Below are positions 1-10,797 of a stretch of 64,000 nt of DNA, in pieces (positions within the stretch are counted from its first letter, which is position 1; each line of letters opens with the position of its first letter). The notes beneath the pieces are model-generated. The model saw nothing but the letters and a program-made list of their open reading frames with translations. It made no database searches and was not told where the DNA came from. Source of the DNA: Chlorophyllum brunneum (taxonomy: Eukaryota; Basidiomycota; Agaricomycetes; Agaricales; Agaricaceae). The stretch spans positions 3,286,001 to 3,350,000 of the forward strand of contig OY756140.1 of the NCBI GenBank assembly GCA_963576785.1, given 5' to 3'. Position numbers and translations under genes: made by a program.

Positions 1-477
1 CCCCAAAAGGTTCATCCACCTTTTCGTCCGCTTCGACTTCAAAAGGTGGGGGTGGAGAAAGAGGTAGAAGGTCGTCTCTGTTCTTGCGTATCGATGTGGG
101 TCGTGGCGGTGGTTCCTCCTTCTCGATGACTTCAAAGAAGCGGGCCTCGATATCAAAGTTGCTCGCTTTAGACGATTTAGAGGTGACGACGCGGGCTGAG
201 GAAGAGCGAAAGTGCGGTTAGCCACACTTGCCCCTGAAAGTGAGACACAGGGGCACCTCCATGTACCTGGGCAAGAAATCCGTGGTGCCACCCACTTCTC
301 CCTTGCAGCCTCAGCGTCGACGTTGTTGGTGAACCCAGTGAGATTTGCCTTGGGGGTGCGTTGGCGTATGACCTTGGACTTGATGGTGGCGTACATGTCG
401 CATACAGCGGTACCAACAATAGCGAATGGTTTTGCGATTCCTGTCGCGATGGCTTTGAGAGTCGAGAAGCCGAACAT
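1..477 (-). CDS. Unknown protein, N-terminal part (cut by window edge)
   Basis: Two exons read in one frame: 477 down to 267, then a 71-nt intron (GTACAT...CTCAG), then 195 to the window edge. The protein starts MFGFSTLKAIATGIAKPFA, followed by a weakly hydrophobic stretch (IVGTAVCDMYATI) and a basic segment. The second exon is acidic and proline-rich (FFEVIEKEEPPPRP, LPLSPPPPFEVEADEK). Composition keeps a coding character across both exons and the splice junction restores the frame, so the gene is probably real. I recognise no family. The C-terminus lies outside the window. The start is the first ATG of the frame, 230 bp downstream of the 3' end of the next minus-strand gene. Confidence 0.55.
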   Translation of the reverse strand, partial: MFGFSTLKAIATGIAKPFAIVGTAVCDMYATIKSKVIRQRTPKANLTGFTNNVDAEAAREKWVAPRISCPGTWRCPCVSLSGASVANRTFALPQPASSPLNRLKRATLISRPASLKSSRRRNHRHDPHRYARTETTFYLFLHPHLLKSKRTKRWMNLLG

Positions 478-710
478 CTCGCCTTGTATGTAGGATATGC
501 TCGAAAAAAAAAAGGTGAAGGGGCTGAAGAGGTGGATTCAAGGTTTTTATAGAACAGAGGCTGACCATGTACCGATCGAACACAACCATGTCTGGGTGAT
601 GACCATGACTCGAGGACATGATAGTATTCCTGGGTCTGTGGATATATGCAATATATGACGAGGTACAGGGAAGTAAGGACAAAACTTGAGGTCTGAGATA
701 CCAGGAACTA

Positions 711-2108
711 TCAGCTTCTCTTCAGTTTGGCTGCTATGGCATCATACACATCGCCTGCACCCGACAGAGATGAGGAGGAGCTTTGACTAGGAGGGACAGG
801 GAGTGGGTGGATAGTCCCCGGCGACTCTGAGCGAACGTGGAGAGGGGGCAATCTGGCAGGAAGTAGGGTGGTCGGAATGGCCAGGGTTGGTAATGTAGGT
901 GATAGCACATGGTGAAAGTCTTCCCCTGGCCGAGGTTTTGTTCCTGCAGCAGTGTATTGATCCGTCAAAGACTTGGCCCTTGTGACGATGGGCTCCTCAT
1001 AAAGATATAGCGAGCCATCGTCAAAGATGGTGCTCGACGAGACGCTATTGGCCATGGGGGCGTAAGCATTGCGTGTCGCCACCCGAGGTTCAGGTCTTGG
1101 CAGGAACAGAGGCACAGGCTCCAACGAATTCGAGTATCCACTGAGGTCCTTTCGCGAAAGGATACTAATAGCGCGCTGAACTTCTCCAGCGGACCCAGAA
1201 CCCTCGCCGTCTGCCTCGCGTTTAGACAGAATGAGAGTCTTGAACTCCTGCCTCCTCTCTTTAGCCATCTTCCTTCTAGTACTAAGACACAGTAGACCGG
1301 CCACTAATATAATTCCGGAGACGACTGAAAGCGGGACAGCAAAGGCAGCAGTCGGGACAGGACGTCGAGAGAGAAGAATATCGGGTTGGGTTGAGGAAGA
1401 CGGTACTCCGATACGGGGCGGACTAATTGCCGTGATATTCGGGGTCATAAATCCTGAGCTGACGCTTGGGGAGGCCGATAAATGCTTTGCAGCTCCCACA
1501 GAGCTTGTTGGGGAGTCTGATGCTTTCGTTGAGGTGGCCGATACTTCAGCGGGACCAGAAGAAGGGGCTCGGTCACGGGAAGTAACTGCAGTGCTAACAG
1601 TGAACACATTTTACCATTAGCCGAAGAGAATAACCTACCACCAAGCTCGAAAACCGGAGAAGTGAAAACGTTCCCGAAGTTGTCCTGCATTTCTAGGCAG
1701 TATTCGCTCTTCTCAGAAGCCTCTGGTGCAGTTCTACACGGGAAAACCTTCAGCGGCTGCCACGAAGGCGGCGATACGAGTCACCCACATAGTGATCATA
1801 TATCCATCTTCTGCTTCCTGAACCTGAGGCCAAATAGCCGTTCCACATTTCTCGTCCTCCCCGCCGCCACCACCTCTACCATCGAGACCCTTCGAAACCC
1901 CTCCTGCTGCATTGAGTACTTCGCACAGCTTGAAACTCGGAGATACCACAGCCGATGTCGACGTCCATTTTCCAACAATCGTATCCCCATGATTATACGT
2001 CTTCCCTTCAGCCGGAGACAGCCAAACCACGTCGAATGATTTAGCAGCTCCCTGGGATACAAGATAACATAAAAGAACGGCTCTGAAGGTTGCACGTCGC
2101 GAATCCAT
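711..2108 (-). CDS. Single-pass membrane protein with Kre9/Knh1-like ectodomain
   Basis: Exon 1 runs from ATG 2108 and encodes a signal peptide (about residues 1-24, RATFRAVLLCYLVSQGAAKS). An Ig-like extracellular module follows, with the WLSPAEGKTYNHGDTI...WTS signature of the Kre9/Knh1 N-terminal family. A short middle exon (about 1750 to 1642, with EYCLEMQDNFGNVF) leads into the last exon through AG|GTTATT. The last exon has a Ser/Thr-rich stalk, one membrane segment (AAFAVPLSVVSGIILVAGLL), a basic stop-transfer stretch (STRRKMAKERR) and a Ser/Pro-rich cytoplasmic tail ending AAKLKRS. The order is that of a type I surface protein with a heavily O-glycosylated stalk. Kre9-like proteins act in beta-1,6-glucan and wall biogenesis; for this membrane-anchored form the role is inferred only. 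Confidence 0.6.
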
Positions 2109-2331
2109 GCGTGTTCGCAACCTGTGCGAAATTGAAGATTAGGAAATTGAGACAAAAGGGAACGTGAAGGATTATTGAGGAATGGGAAGAAGATCACGAC
2201 CAGCGTATGGAAGGTATGCGAGAGTAAGAAAGCGAGGTGTGATGTCGTTATCATATCCGTCTTATTGAGAAACATTGCGAACACAACTAGCTTCACCGGT
2301 AGGCCACATTCGAATGGTCAGGAGAACCGCT

Positions 2332-2898
2332 TCAGACATTCGCAGGGGTAGAAGCCATAGAGTCGATCTCCATTTTCTCTTCATTTGTGGACGTTGCAGA
2401 AGCCTGCAGTGGCTGTCGCGAAAATCTCTCCAATTGTGCCCTGAAAGGCCTGGTTAATATATATACTGCAAGCACATCGGCCGAACGCACCTCTTTCGAT
2501 CTCTCAAAGTCTCCAGCATACGAATAACCTCATCCTGGTCGTCAATCAGTAGTTCACCACCAGGAAGGTCCGCAACTAATTCCTTGGCCTGGGCCAGCGC
2601 ATTTTTGAACTCATTTGTCTGCACAAATAACCAACTCAGTGCACTGGTCTCAAGAAGAGATTTCTTGACAAACCGCCTGTAATATGGCCTGTTTGGCTGC
2701 TGGGGTGGTCATTCCCTCAGGCTGATGGGTTAATTGAAGAACAGTAAAAAGTTTTGCGAGTAGGGTTTCATAGAGATTCACGGGTAGAGGATTGATAGCC
2801 ATGCTAGTCGCCTGCAACGACTCGTCGGCTTCCTGGGCATTCACCATCACGTGATCGGTAGCAGTGAGGGGTGCGTTTGTGTTCTTCACTTTGTCCAT
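2332..2898 (-). CDS. MED9: Mediator complex subunit 9 (MED9/Cse2-like)
   Basis: Small nuclear protein of the Mediator middle module, which bridges activators and RNA polymerase II. Three exons: 2898 to about 2676 (start MDKVKNTNAPLTATDHV, then LPVNLYETLLAKLFTVLQ), a central exon and a short last exon ending STPANV at 2332. The central exon carries the diagnostic part: FKNALAQAKELVADLPGG, then IDDQDEVIRMLETLRDRKR and, across the second intron, AQLERFSRQ. This helical pattern (xALxxAxELVxxLPG...EQxxxIxxLExxRxxKR) matches the Med9 family as I know it. About 130 residues, normal for MED9. The assignment rests on a short motif, so a profile search is desirable. Confidence 0.65.
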
Positions 2899-3203
2899 GT
2901 CCTAGAATTCGAGGAGGTCGACTCTGGGATAACAAGGGCGATGATACTAGCGTGCTTGTCCCTGCCTATAATTGTCACCAACGAACCTTGATGCTTCTCA
3001 CGTCTGGCATGGGTGATGGTACCAAATGAAATTGACATCTCCCTGGCTGGCGGTCAGGAAGAACGGCATCGCTCGTTCATTCGCTACAGTGGCCATAAAC
3101 ACAGTGATACACAGCGATAGATTGAAAAGCAAAAGGATCTACATTACTAAAACAAATGACAAACCAAAACATAGTAATAATTATGACCGACAACAAACAA
3201 AGC

Positions 3204-4416
3204 TCACATCGCACGTCCCGCAGTCCCATCAATACCAAGTCTTCGTCCAGGCCCCGCACCCTTTCGCCCGAGTCCGAACGTCTCGCGCCTATCATCCAGA
3301 CTGGTATTCTCTTGGGTCCCTCCGGCATTGGCGACCATGGTTTCATCCAGAAGAGCAAGCAAATCTCGAAGGTTCTGAAGTTTATTCATCCCTGAAACTA
3401 CCCGAGAGTCCCGGGCAGCCATCCGAGTAGGAGCAAGGTACGTGAGTCCACCGAGAGCTGATTTTTTTCCTCGAGTAGGAGCGGCCTTTGGCGAGGAAGT
3501 ACAAGAGGGCAAGAAAGGACTGAATTGGGGCGCAGAGGACACCATGATACCAGGAACTGGAAGCCTTGGAGCCCCGGGGATCGTTGGCCGAAAACACCAA
3601 GAAGAAAGCCAAGCATCGTAAACATCAGAGTGCCGGAACGCAAGAGGTGGCGAAGCAATGATCGTTGCCGTACGACCCTCGAGGATTGATTGTCGAGGTG
3701 TGCAAGATTTCATGGTCCACACGCTTGGTGGCCGGATACGAGCGGAAATACCTGGAACTACGAGGTCCAGAGTAGCCAACAAAGGATGATCTGTCAAGCC
3801 ATGCACCCTTGTGGTAGGATCTGCAAAAGGGTCAGCATCGAAGCTATGACGCCTCGGTATTGTTGAAGTAGAAATGCGCTTGGAGTTGAGAGGCGGAGTT
3901 CCGAAGATAGGAGATACAGAAACAAAATCTGAACATGGGTGTCTACATGCACAAAATTGGCGGCGACATGCAGATTCCCCAAAGAAGCCATTACGTGACA
4001 CCTGCGAAGGTTTGGTCGGATCACGGAATGCTGTTAGACGATTTTCCACAACCAAATCCAAAGAGTCTCTGATTTCCACTGGACTGAGGATGCTTCCGCG
4101 ATCTGAAGGGGTGTAAAAAGAATCCCCATGGAATGCGAAAGGGTCTGAAAAAGCAAAAATCAGAGGGCGCAAGTTGACCTGGGAATAGCGGTCACTGACC
4201 AGCTGCGTGAAGTGCATTCGACGTGGATAAGGGCGTGTTGAGTGAAAACGATGGAGACGAAGGTGACGATATTACATCGTCATGGTCGGTCCATGTCCGA
4301 CGTATGGTGGGAGGTTCTCGGTCTCCGTCACCATCTTCGCTCGCTGCACCAGGAATGGAATGGAAAGGGAGCAACGGTGTTTCACAACGCTTGGGAATGG
4401 TGACTCGAAGCCCCAT
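3204..4416 (-). CDS. Unknown basic, Ser/Pro-rich protein
   Basis: A long last exon, 3204 to about 4147, joins a shorter upstream exon through a clean intron (GTCAGTGACC...TTTTTCAG). The upstream exon reads from ATG 4416 (MGLRVTIPKRCETPLLPF), and an ATG further upstream (exon in 4470-4640) is possible through a 45-nt intron. The protein has no recognisable domain. It contains SP/TP-type sites (SDRGSILSPVEIRDS, SPIFGTPPLNSKR), a C-terminal helical segment (VVSGMNKLQNLRDLLALLDE) and a Gly/Arg-rich end (GLGRKGAGPGRRLG). The pattern suggests a phosphorylated, partly disordered protein, perhaps nuclear; that is inference. The start codon is uncertain. Confidence 0.5.
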
Positions 4417-4479
4417 CCTCTGTAACCGAACGCTATGTCTAAGTCTTTGCTGAGATGCTGCATACAAACACGTCAAGAT

Positions 4480-5119
4480 TTGCCATATTCGCAGTCAAAA
4501 ACCATGCCTTCAAACTCTGACGAATGGCGAGAACTCTTTCTGAGTGCAGGGAAAGGAAACGCAAGGTTTGCATCAGAGGGACGACGGGAAGAGAAAGTGA
4601 CGGGAAGAGGTATATCCACGTCGACGTGATGGAATCGGTTAGCCAGTCGCAGAGAGACGGTCAACAAGAAGTCCCAGACAAGAAGAGAGGCATAGTGTAT
4701 CCTGAGCCAGAGTCCAGACCAGTCGATGCAACTCATCTGCTGTTTTGGGTGGAGGTGTCGCAAGAGGTGAGGTCGGCATTCCGGCCAGGTACACTAAATA
4801 GCATTTTTCTATTTTTAGCCGTTCGCCTCTATGGGCCTTTGTGTACGACTGGCTCGGCCATGAACCACATGCAAGGCCCGCCAATATCAAGTGATCTGCA
4901 CCATTTAAACCTGTGTTTTATGCCCAATCGGCAACAGCGCTCAGGCTTTGATTTTTATCGCCACGCGCTCTGCTGTACTAATCAAAACTAAAACCAGTCC
5001 CATCACTGGTCTGTAAGCTGCGGATTGATACCAACGAGTACGACTCAGAGTCCTTGCCACAATAAAATCATGCCGACCTGGCTATCCAAAAGCACCAACA
5101 ACTGACTCGGAAAAAAAAA
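4480..5119. other. Intergenic promoter region, possible 5' exon on minus strand
   Basis: This spacer lies between the start of the unknown minus-strand gene and the start of the phosphatase. The minus strand holds an open stretch around 4510-4640 (ending RKSSRHSSEFEG) that could be an upstream exon of the unknown gene. An A-rich run sits immediately before the phosphatase ATG (5110-5119). I see nothing else supportable. Confidence 0.3.
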
Positions 5120-6198
5120 ATGGCAGCACCACAGATCACTCCCCTCGACCCCCCTTTCGTCCAAGTACAAGGCATCTTCAACTTCCGCTCCGTCGGAGGC
5201 TACGCAATACCTTCCCACCCATCCCTCCATGTTAAACCAAATTTACTTTTCCGCTCTGGAGAGACCAGCGCCGTCACCGCGATCGGTGCCGAAACACTCG
5301 CTTCTCTCTACATCAACAAGTCCTTCGATCTCCGGGCCCAGAACGAAACAGCCAAGTGGAAAACCGTTTCTCCCTATTTAGAAAATACAGAGATCGTACA
5401 CGCCCCTATTGATCAAGAAATCAACTATGATCATGATTTCTTGACTGAGTAATACGTTGATGGCAAGTCTTTTACAGCCCCTCTTTAGCTGACGGAATCC
5501 TTCAGTCTCCGGAAATTTGAGACGGATGAACTCGAGGTGAGGGTCAACAATTATCATGGACGGACAGTAACATTAAACCCACCTACAGGCTTTTCTCGAA
5601 TCGTATGGCCGAACTATTGCAAAGCTCGGTCCAACCCTCGAAACCGTCATTCGCCATATAATCAATGATCCAGAGCACCCCCCTCTCATTCACTGCACAG
5701 GTCAGTCAAGTTCAACATCTTTAAAGTACAGCGCACACAATTGACTCGACCCATCAGCCGGCAAAGACCGCACAGGAGTTATCACTGCCGTGCTCCTGCT
5801 CGTAAGTCTATAATTTACAGTCACTGATTCAGTGACCATCTGATATACCTCTTCAGCTTCTCGGGGTATCCGAAAACGACATCGCAGCTGAATACGCGTT
5901 GACTGAAGTCGGTATGAAGCCCGCATACGATATTCTTACGGCCCGTGTAATGAAGATCGAGGCTTTCCGGAACAATCCCATCGGTGCTCATAATATGGGC
6001 AAGTCGAGGTAGCTCTAATTCTTTCTTCCGCGTCAGTATTCCTCAACTTAGTCACTATTTAGTGCGGAAACTATGATGGCTGTGATCAAGATGTTACACG
6101 ACAAGTATGGAGGTGCAGAGAAATATACCCTCCAGTGTACCAGCCTCACTCCAAACGACATTGAGGCGTTGCGGAACGTTGCTTTAATTAGAACGTAG
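5120..6198 (+). CDS. Protein-tyrosine/dual-specificity phosphatase, Siw14/Y_phosphatase3-like
   Basis: Cysteine-dependent phosphatase in at least six exons. The N-terminus has the family opening VQGIFNFRSVGGYA, then LLFRSGETSAVT and FDLRAQNE. The signature loop is HCTAGKDRTGV (C-X5-R) near 5695-5775, split by an intron after HCTA. Cys is the nucleophile, Arg binds phosphate and the upstream Asp-rich segment (APIDQEINYDHDF) may supply the general acid. The C-terminal half includes AEYALTEVGMKPAYD and ends EALRNVALIRT at the TAG of 6196-6198. Members act on phosphotyrosine or inositol phosphates; the substrate cannot be read from sequence. The ATG follows a run of ten A residues and is the first in frame. 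It converges on CAND1 with 174 bp between stop codons. Confidence 0.85.
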
Positions 6199-6372
6199 GT
6201 TAAAAGTAGAATGGCATATTGAAATTCCGAATCATGGAACGAGATATCGTAGAGCATTGAAACAAATAGAAGCCGGAAGGAACAGGATATTTTTACAACT
6301 GACCAACGGTACGAGGACCGAAGACTCAAGCATGCCACAGGACGATCTTTACTGTACCCAAACTACAGCCTT

Positions 6373-9300
6373 TCAACCAATCAGCTCTTTCAACTCCCCA
6401 CCCCACGCTGATGTCTTCAGCTCCTCCACAAATGTATCGAACCGTGGTGAAGTTCCAGACCCTATCTTGGATAATGCAGCAACAGCTCTCAGAGCGCTCC
6501 TCTGTAGCTCAGCCGCCCTCTCGAGGTCCTGTTTAACGGTGTCCTTGGTCACAGTTGCACCCTTCATTGTCTTCTCGAGCTGAGGTAGTGCCTCGTCCAA
6601 GTGTTGCGAGGCCGAAGAGGGTGCAACTTGAGAGAAACGGAAAAGCATCATATGGCATATGACCTTAATTTCATCAGAGTCGTCTGAGAGGCCGGGGATG
6701 ACTCTGCTTAGGAACACATGAAGGTCCAATTTGGTCAAGCATGTATCAAGCTATGAGTAGTTGGTGTTAGACTGGGTATTTTCTACCCGACGCTCGCGAC
6801 TTACAAGAGTGTACATGGTCTCATAGGCAGTCTTCCGCGTTTCAAGACCATCATCCACCTTGTGCGTCCAAGGACCCATCTGAACTGTCCGAACGAGCGC
6901 AGGGTTGACATGGGTTTCTTGATAAAGGCCTGGAAGTAACGTAGGAAGATGCTCGCGGATAAGATGGGGTTTTGTGCGAGCGGCAGAATTCATGGCAGAA
7001 AGGGCCAAGCGGCGGACCGTCTGTTCACAAATCAACGAAAAAATTTAGCGTGAAAGTGGCTGTGAAGCTTACAATGTCATGATCTTGTACGAGTGCCAAG
7101 AAATCGACGATGAGGGGACTGAGAAGATCATCGTAAGACTGTGAGGTATCGGCAAAGGTGTATCTGATAGCGGAGATGACGGTGGCACGAGTAGCGGCAT
7201 TTTCGTCCCGGATGCGTGCCTAACGTTCCGTTTGAGTCTATCCAGCCTCTCGTTTTTGCAGCGTGACTTACGTGGAGTTGGGGTAAATATCTTGAGGGAT
7301 GAGTTGTGGCAAGCTTCCCAAGACAGGCAGCTGCCACGTTTCTAGTAGTCTCCTCTGCATTCTCCGAGTTCTTGAAGAGTGGCACCCAGAGCATATCAGC
7401 AACGCCCTCCAATTGTCCTTGAGAACAGTGTGTGACGACCTATAAAAGCTACATTCGCAATGTACTGCAAAACAAGATACAGCTACATACCTCTTTGGAA
7501 GCATGTAGAGCGAGTAAACGTCTCTTGTTGTCACTCTCCACTAGTTTGATAATAACAGGAAGGAACTGGTGAAGATTACCGATCGCGATGTTTCCTTGAA
7601 AAGTATTAGGTCATGAAGTCGCGTACTGAAACGGACCCAGACATACCTGCTGCGAATGCAGCTGCAGCTCTGACCTCCTCTTGCTCGGCCGAGAACAGTT
7701 CGATAACATTGGAGAAGACATCGCTCTGAGGGGACATGTCGCTAGATGCACCATGTCAACGCACCGAAATGTCAAGATGAAGGAACGTCTTACATGAAAC
7801 GGCCGAGTTCCCCAATAATCAACAAGCTCAATATTAGGAGAGAAGGCTTGGCCTTCGACGTGGTCTAACACCCATGTAAGCTCCAGTGACAAGCCAATAC
7901 AAAGAAAGCAGCATACTTTGAAGTTTTTCGAATACTCAGCAATAACTCCAGCGGCAACACCCTGTTGACTCTTCATAACGGCCGCAATGCACCTAGCCAC
8001 ATTAGTGGGACTGGTTTCAGACCTGGGAGCTTTCTCCACAGCGTTAACGAGGTTGGGAATAACGTGCGTCGTGATTTGGTTATCAGCTTGCACCAGCGCC
8101 GCGAAGAACTTAAAGAGAGATTCTAGAGCGGCTCCGGAAATGAGGGGCGAATAAGCGATAGTATACAGTTCATGAAGAAGATCGCGCTCGACTTCGGGGA
8201 AAGTGGAAGCAGGAGACAATTCTAGAAGAAGGGCGACAATGCCGAGGGATTGGGAGAGGAGGGCAAAATCGGCTGTCGACAGGTAACCTTTTATTTGAGG
8301 AATGAGGTGGGGAGCAAGGTTGGGCGGAACCCCAGACGTGTAGCTGTTAGATAGTCAGTCACTGTTCTAGGCCTTGCTTATACCTATTCACCTTCGGAGA
8401 AGAGCATCCAATGCCAAGAAGACCTCGGCCTTTCCAAGCCTTCCACTCTTTTTTAACAAATTGATCAGCCACTCAATAATTCCGTTAACCCAATCATCCC
8501 CAACTTGAACTTCCTTGGCGACTTTCCTGACGACCTTGACAGCACTGTCTGTCTTTCCTAGTGACCTGCAGATATACTCCCATTCCTTCCTGTCCTTGGT
8601 ACGGACAACATCGGTGGCACAGACCCACAAATCGGCAATACATTCCTCAGCGGAGGTTCGGACTTCAGCGTCTGTATCGTGGCTTGCCAGTCGTTTGACA
8701 GCTTGATCGTAGAGCTGGTCGACCCAATCAGCCGCTTTAATTGGTTTGAGGGAATTCAGTAGGGAAGAAAAGACGCGGAATGTCTCAGACGCAATACGAG
8801 GGTGCCTTTCACCCAAGGACTTGTGGAGTACCGGAATAAGTTGTGGTAGGGAGCCAGAGAATGTCGGGGGAGCATGCGTCGAGAAGAAAAGAGAAAGGAA
8901 GGATAGCGTCGTTAAATGCAAAGTCGATGTGGATGTTGACGGGGCTTGGGCCAAGATCGATTTCGAGATGGTGGTCACTGGCGTTATTTGAGTGGAGAGC
9001 GAACCGGGAAGAACAGTGAGAAGAGAGTTAAGGAGTCCGAAACCTGCCTGAAGAACACCTGGCGGTGTCTTAGGGGACTTGAGTTGATTGAGGAGGACTT
9101 TTGAAAGTGTGGGTACTTGTCCCTTCAACAGAATGTAAGGTGTTTCCTCGGAATCCAAGATTTCATCAGCGTCCCTCTTCCTCTTCCCGCGGGGTGTAGC
9201 GTCATCTTTTGACGGAAGGCCTCCGTATATTGCAGTCCGGTTCAGAAGGATAACATAGGTGTGCCAGACTTCTAGTCGGACATTTTCTTCGCGGTCTCCA

Positions 9301-10797
9301 AATCTCGAAATAAGGGCGGGAGAAACCTCTTTATATATGGAGGTTAGAAGCTCGGGACGGGTTCCCACTACCCCAGATAGTAGCTTTGTCGCAGAGCGGC
9401 GGATTTTATACGAAGTATCTTCGTCATCAGAGTATCTAAATATACCTCAGAGAATACACAGCCGGACTGGAAAACGTTCGACGTACTCGTCCAAATCATC
9501 ATCATCATCATCATCATCGTCTGCATCTGCCATTTCTTCGTCTTCACTATCGCCTCCAGCATAATTCTGGGAAAAATCGATAAGGGGTATTCCCCAGCGG
9601 AGGTAGCCGTGACTTACAGGGTCGTATTTAATGAATTGAAGGCCAACCTGAACAATCGCCCCCAGATAAGGTGTGACTTCCGTAGACAGGCGTAAAACTA
9701 GAGCTTCGAGAGCCTGAAGGGATCCTTCGCGCAATTCCTCGTCGTCTTTCTGAATAGCTTCCAGGATTCCTGGCACGATCTTGTCCAAGACGGGAGAAAT
9801 GTGGTGTGGAGAATGACGCGCGACGGCAGCTACAAGTTGCACAGTGGTTCTCTGTTTGTCGAGGCTTGCGGAAGGTGCAAGATTTGGAAAAACGCTGGTT
9901 TGTAAGAGGTTCTCGAAAAGAGTGGGCTGAGAAATGGGTATGAATTGAGAGAGCGTAAGGATGGCACGTTTTCGGACAACAGGGCGTTGGTGATTAAGTA
10001 GGGGAGCGAGAACAGTCAAGGGTTGCGGGTCCAATGATGAATTCGACACGTGAACTGGGAAGCGGCTGATGAGGATGGAAAGGATGGCAAGGGTTTCTAC
10101 CAATGCTTCAGGTGGTGTTGATGGCTGAAATATAAATGAGTAGGGTGCATTTGGCTAACTGGCTGATCCGCACATTTGCGAGCTGACCAAGAAGTTTTGG
10201 TGTTAATTTGCTGCAAGCAGACTGGGCAATTTTTCCGTCGGGAGGGAGCTCAGCGGTTATCGTCTTGAGCGCTTTGCGCGTGTGAATTCAGAAGAATGGA
10301 TGACGACTCAAATCGCACCTAATGCCGAGATGTCCCTCAGCTCCTCGTCTTTGCCACCTGAAAAGTCAATCAACTTGTCCACGACCACCTCCATCTGCGA
10401 TTGACGAAGGATCTTGATGAGTTGACCCAAACTGCTTCTCATCAGTATGTACTGTCAGAAAATCGGAGAAATCCCTACCATTTCACAGCCTGATTCTTGA
10501 CTTCGGAGATCTTGTCCTCAACGAGTGACAGCACTTGGTCCAGCACCTTGTTCTCCACGGGCTCATCGCCCTGAAATACAGATGGATCTTGCCTGATCTC
10601 AGTCATCAGGTCGTTAAGACCCATGAACCTAAAGCCTCGTTAACTTCATCGCGCTGATGCGTCCCGGATGCATACCTGAAGTCTTGGTCACCGGACTGCA
10701 TCTGCAGTACCCGGAAGTCAGCTACGGCCTGGACGTGCATATGAGTATAAGACCCAACCTTCTCGATAAGATTCGTCATCAAATAGCCCTTCGTCAT
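6373..10797 (-). CDS. CAND1: Cullin-associated NEDD8-dissociated protein 1 (TIP120)
   Basis: HEAT-repeat exchange factor that binds unneddylated cullin-RBX1 and swaps substrate receptors. The start MTKGYLMTNLIEKV at 10797 is joined by an intron to SGDQDFRFMGLNDLM, the conserved CAND1 N-terminus. Many exons with HEAT helices follow (FENLLQTSVFPNLAP, HISPVLDKIVPGILEAI). An acidic insert follows the EDEEMADA segment near 9480-9550 and ends in a poly-Asp run. Large central exon 8388-9368. The C-terminal TIP120 domain reads LDLHVFLSRVIPGLSDDSDE and LPQLEKTMKGATVTKD and ends ELKTSAWGGELKELIG at 6373. Size over 1,100 residues, as expected. An ATG in frame further upstream (10893) is less likely because homologous start sequence begins at MTKGYL. 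Confidence 0.9.
9492..9520 (-). repeat. Trinucleotide microsatellite encoding poly-Asp in CAND1
   Basis: Plus-strand (ATC)n, read on the minus strand as GAT codons, gives a run of about nine Asp within the acidic loop of CAND1. The equivalent region of CAND1 is a flexible acidic insert, so length variation is probably tolerated. Confidence 0.7.
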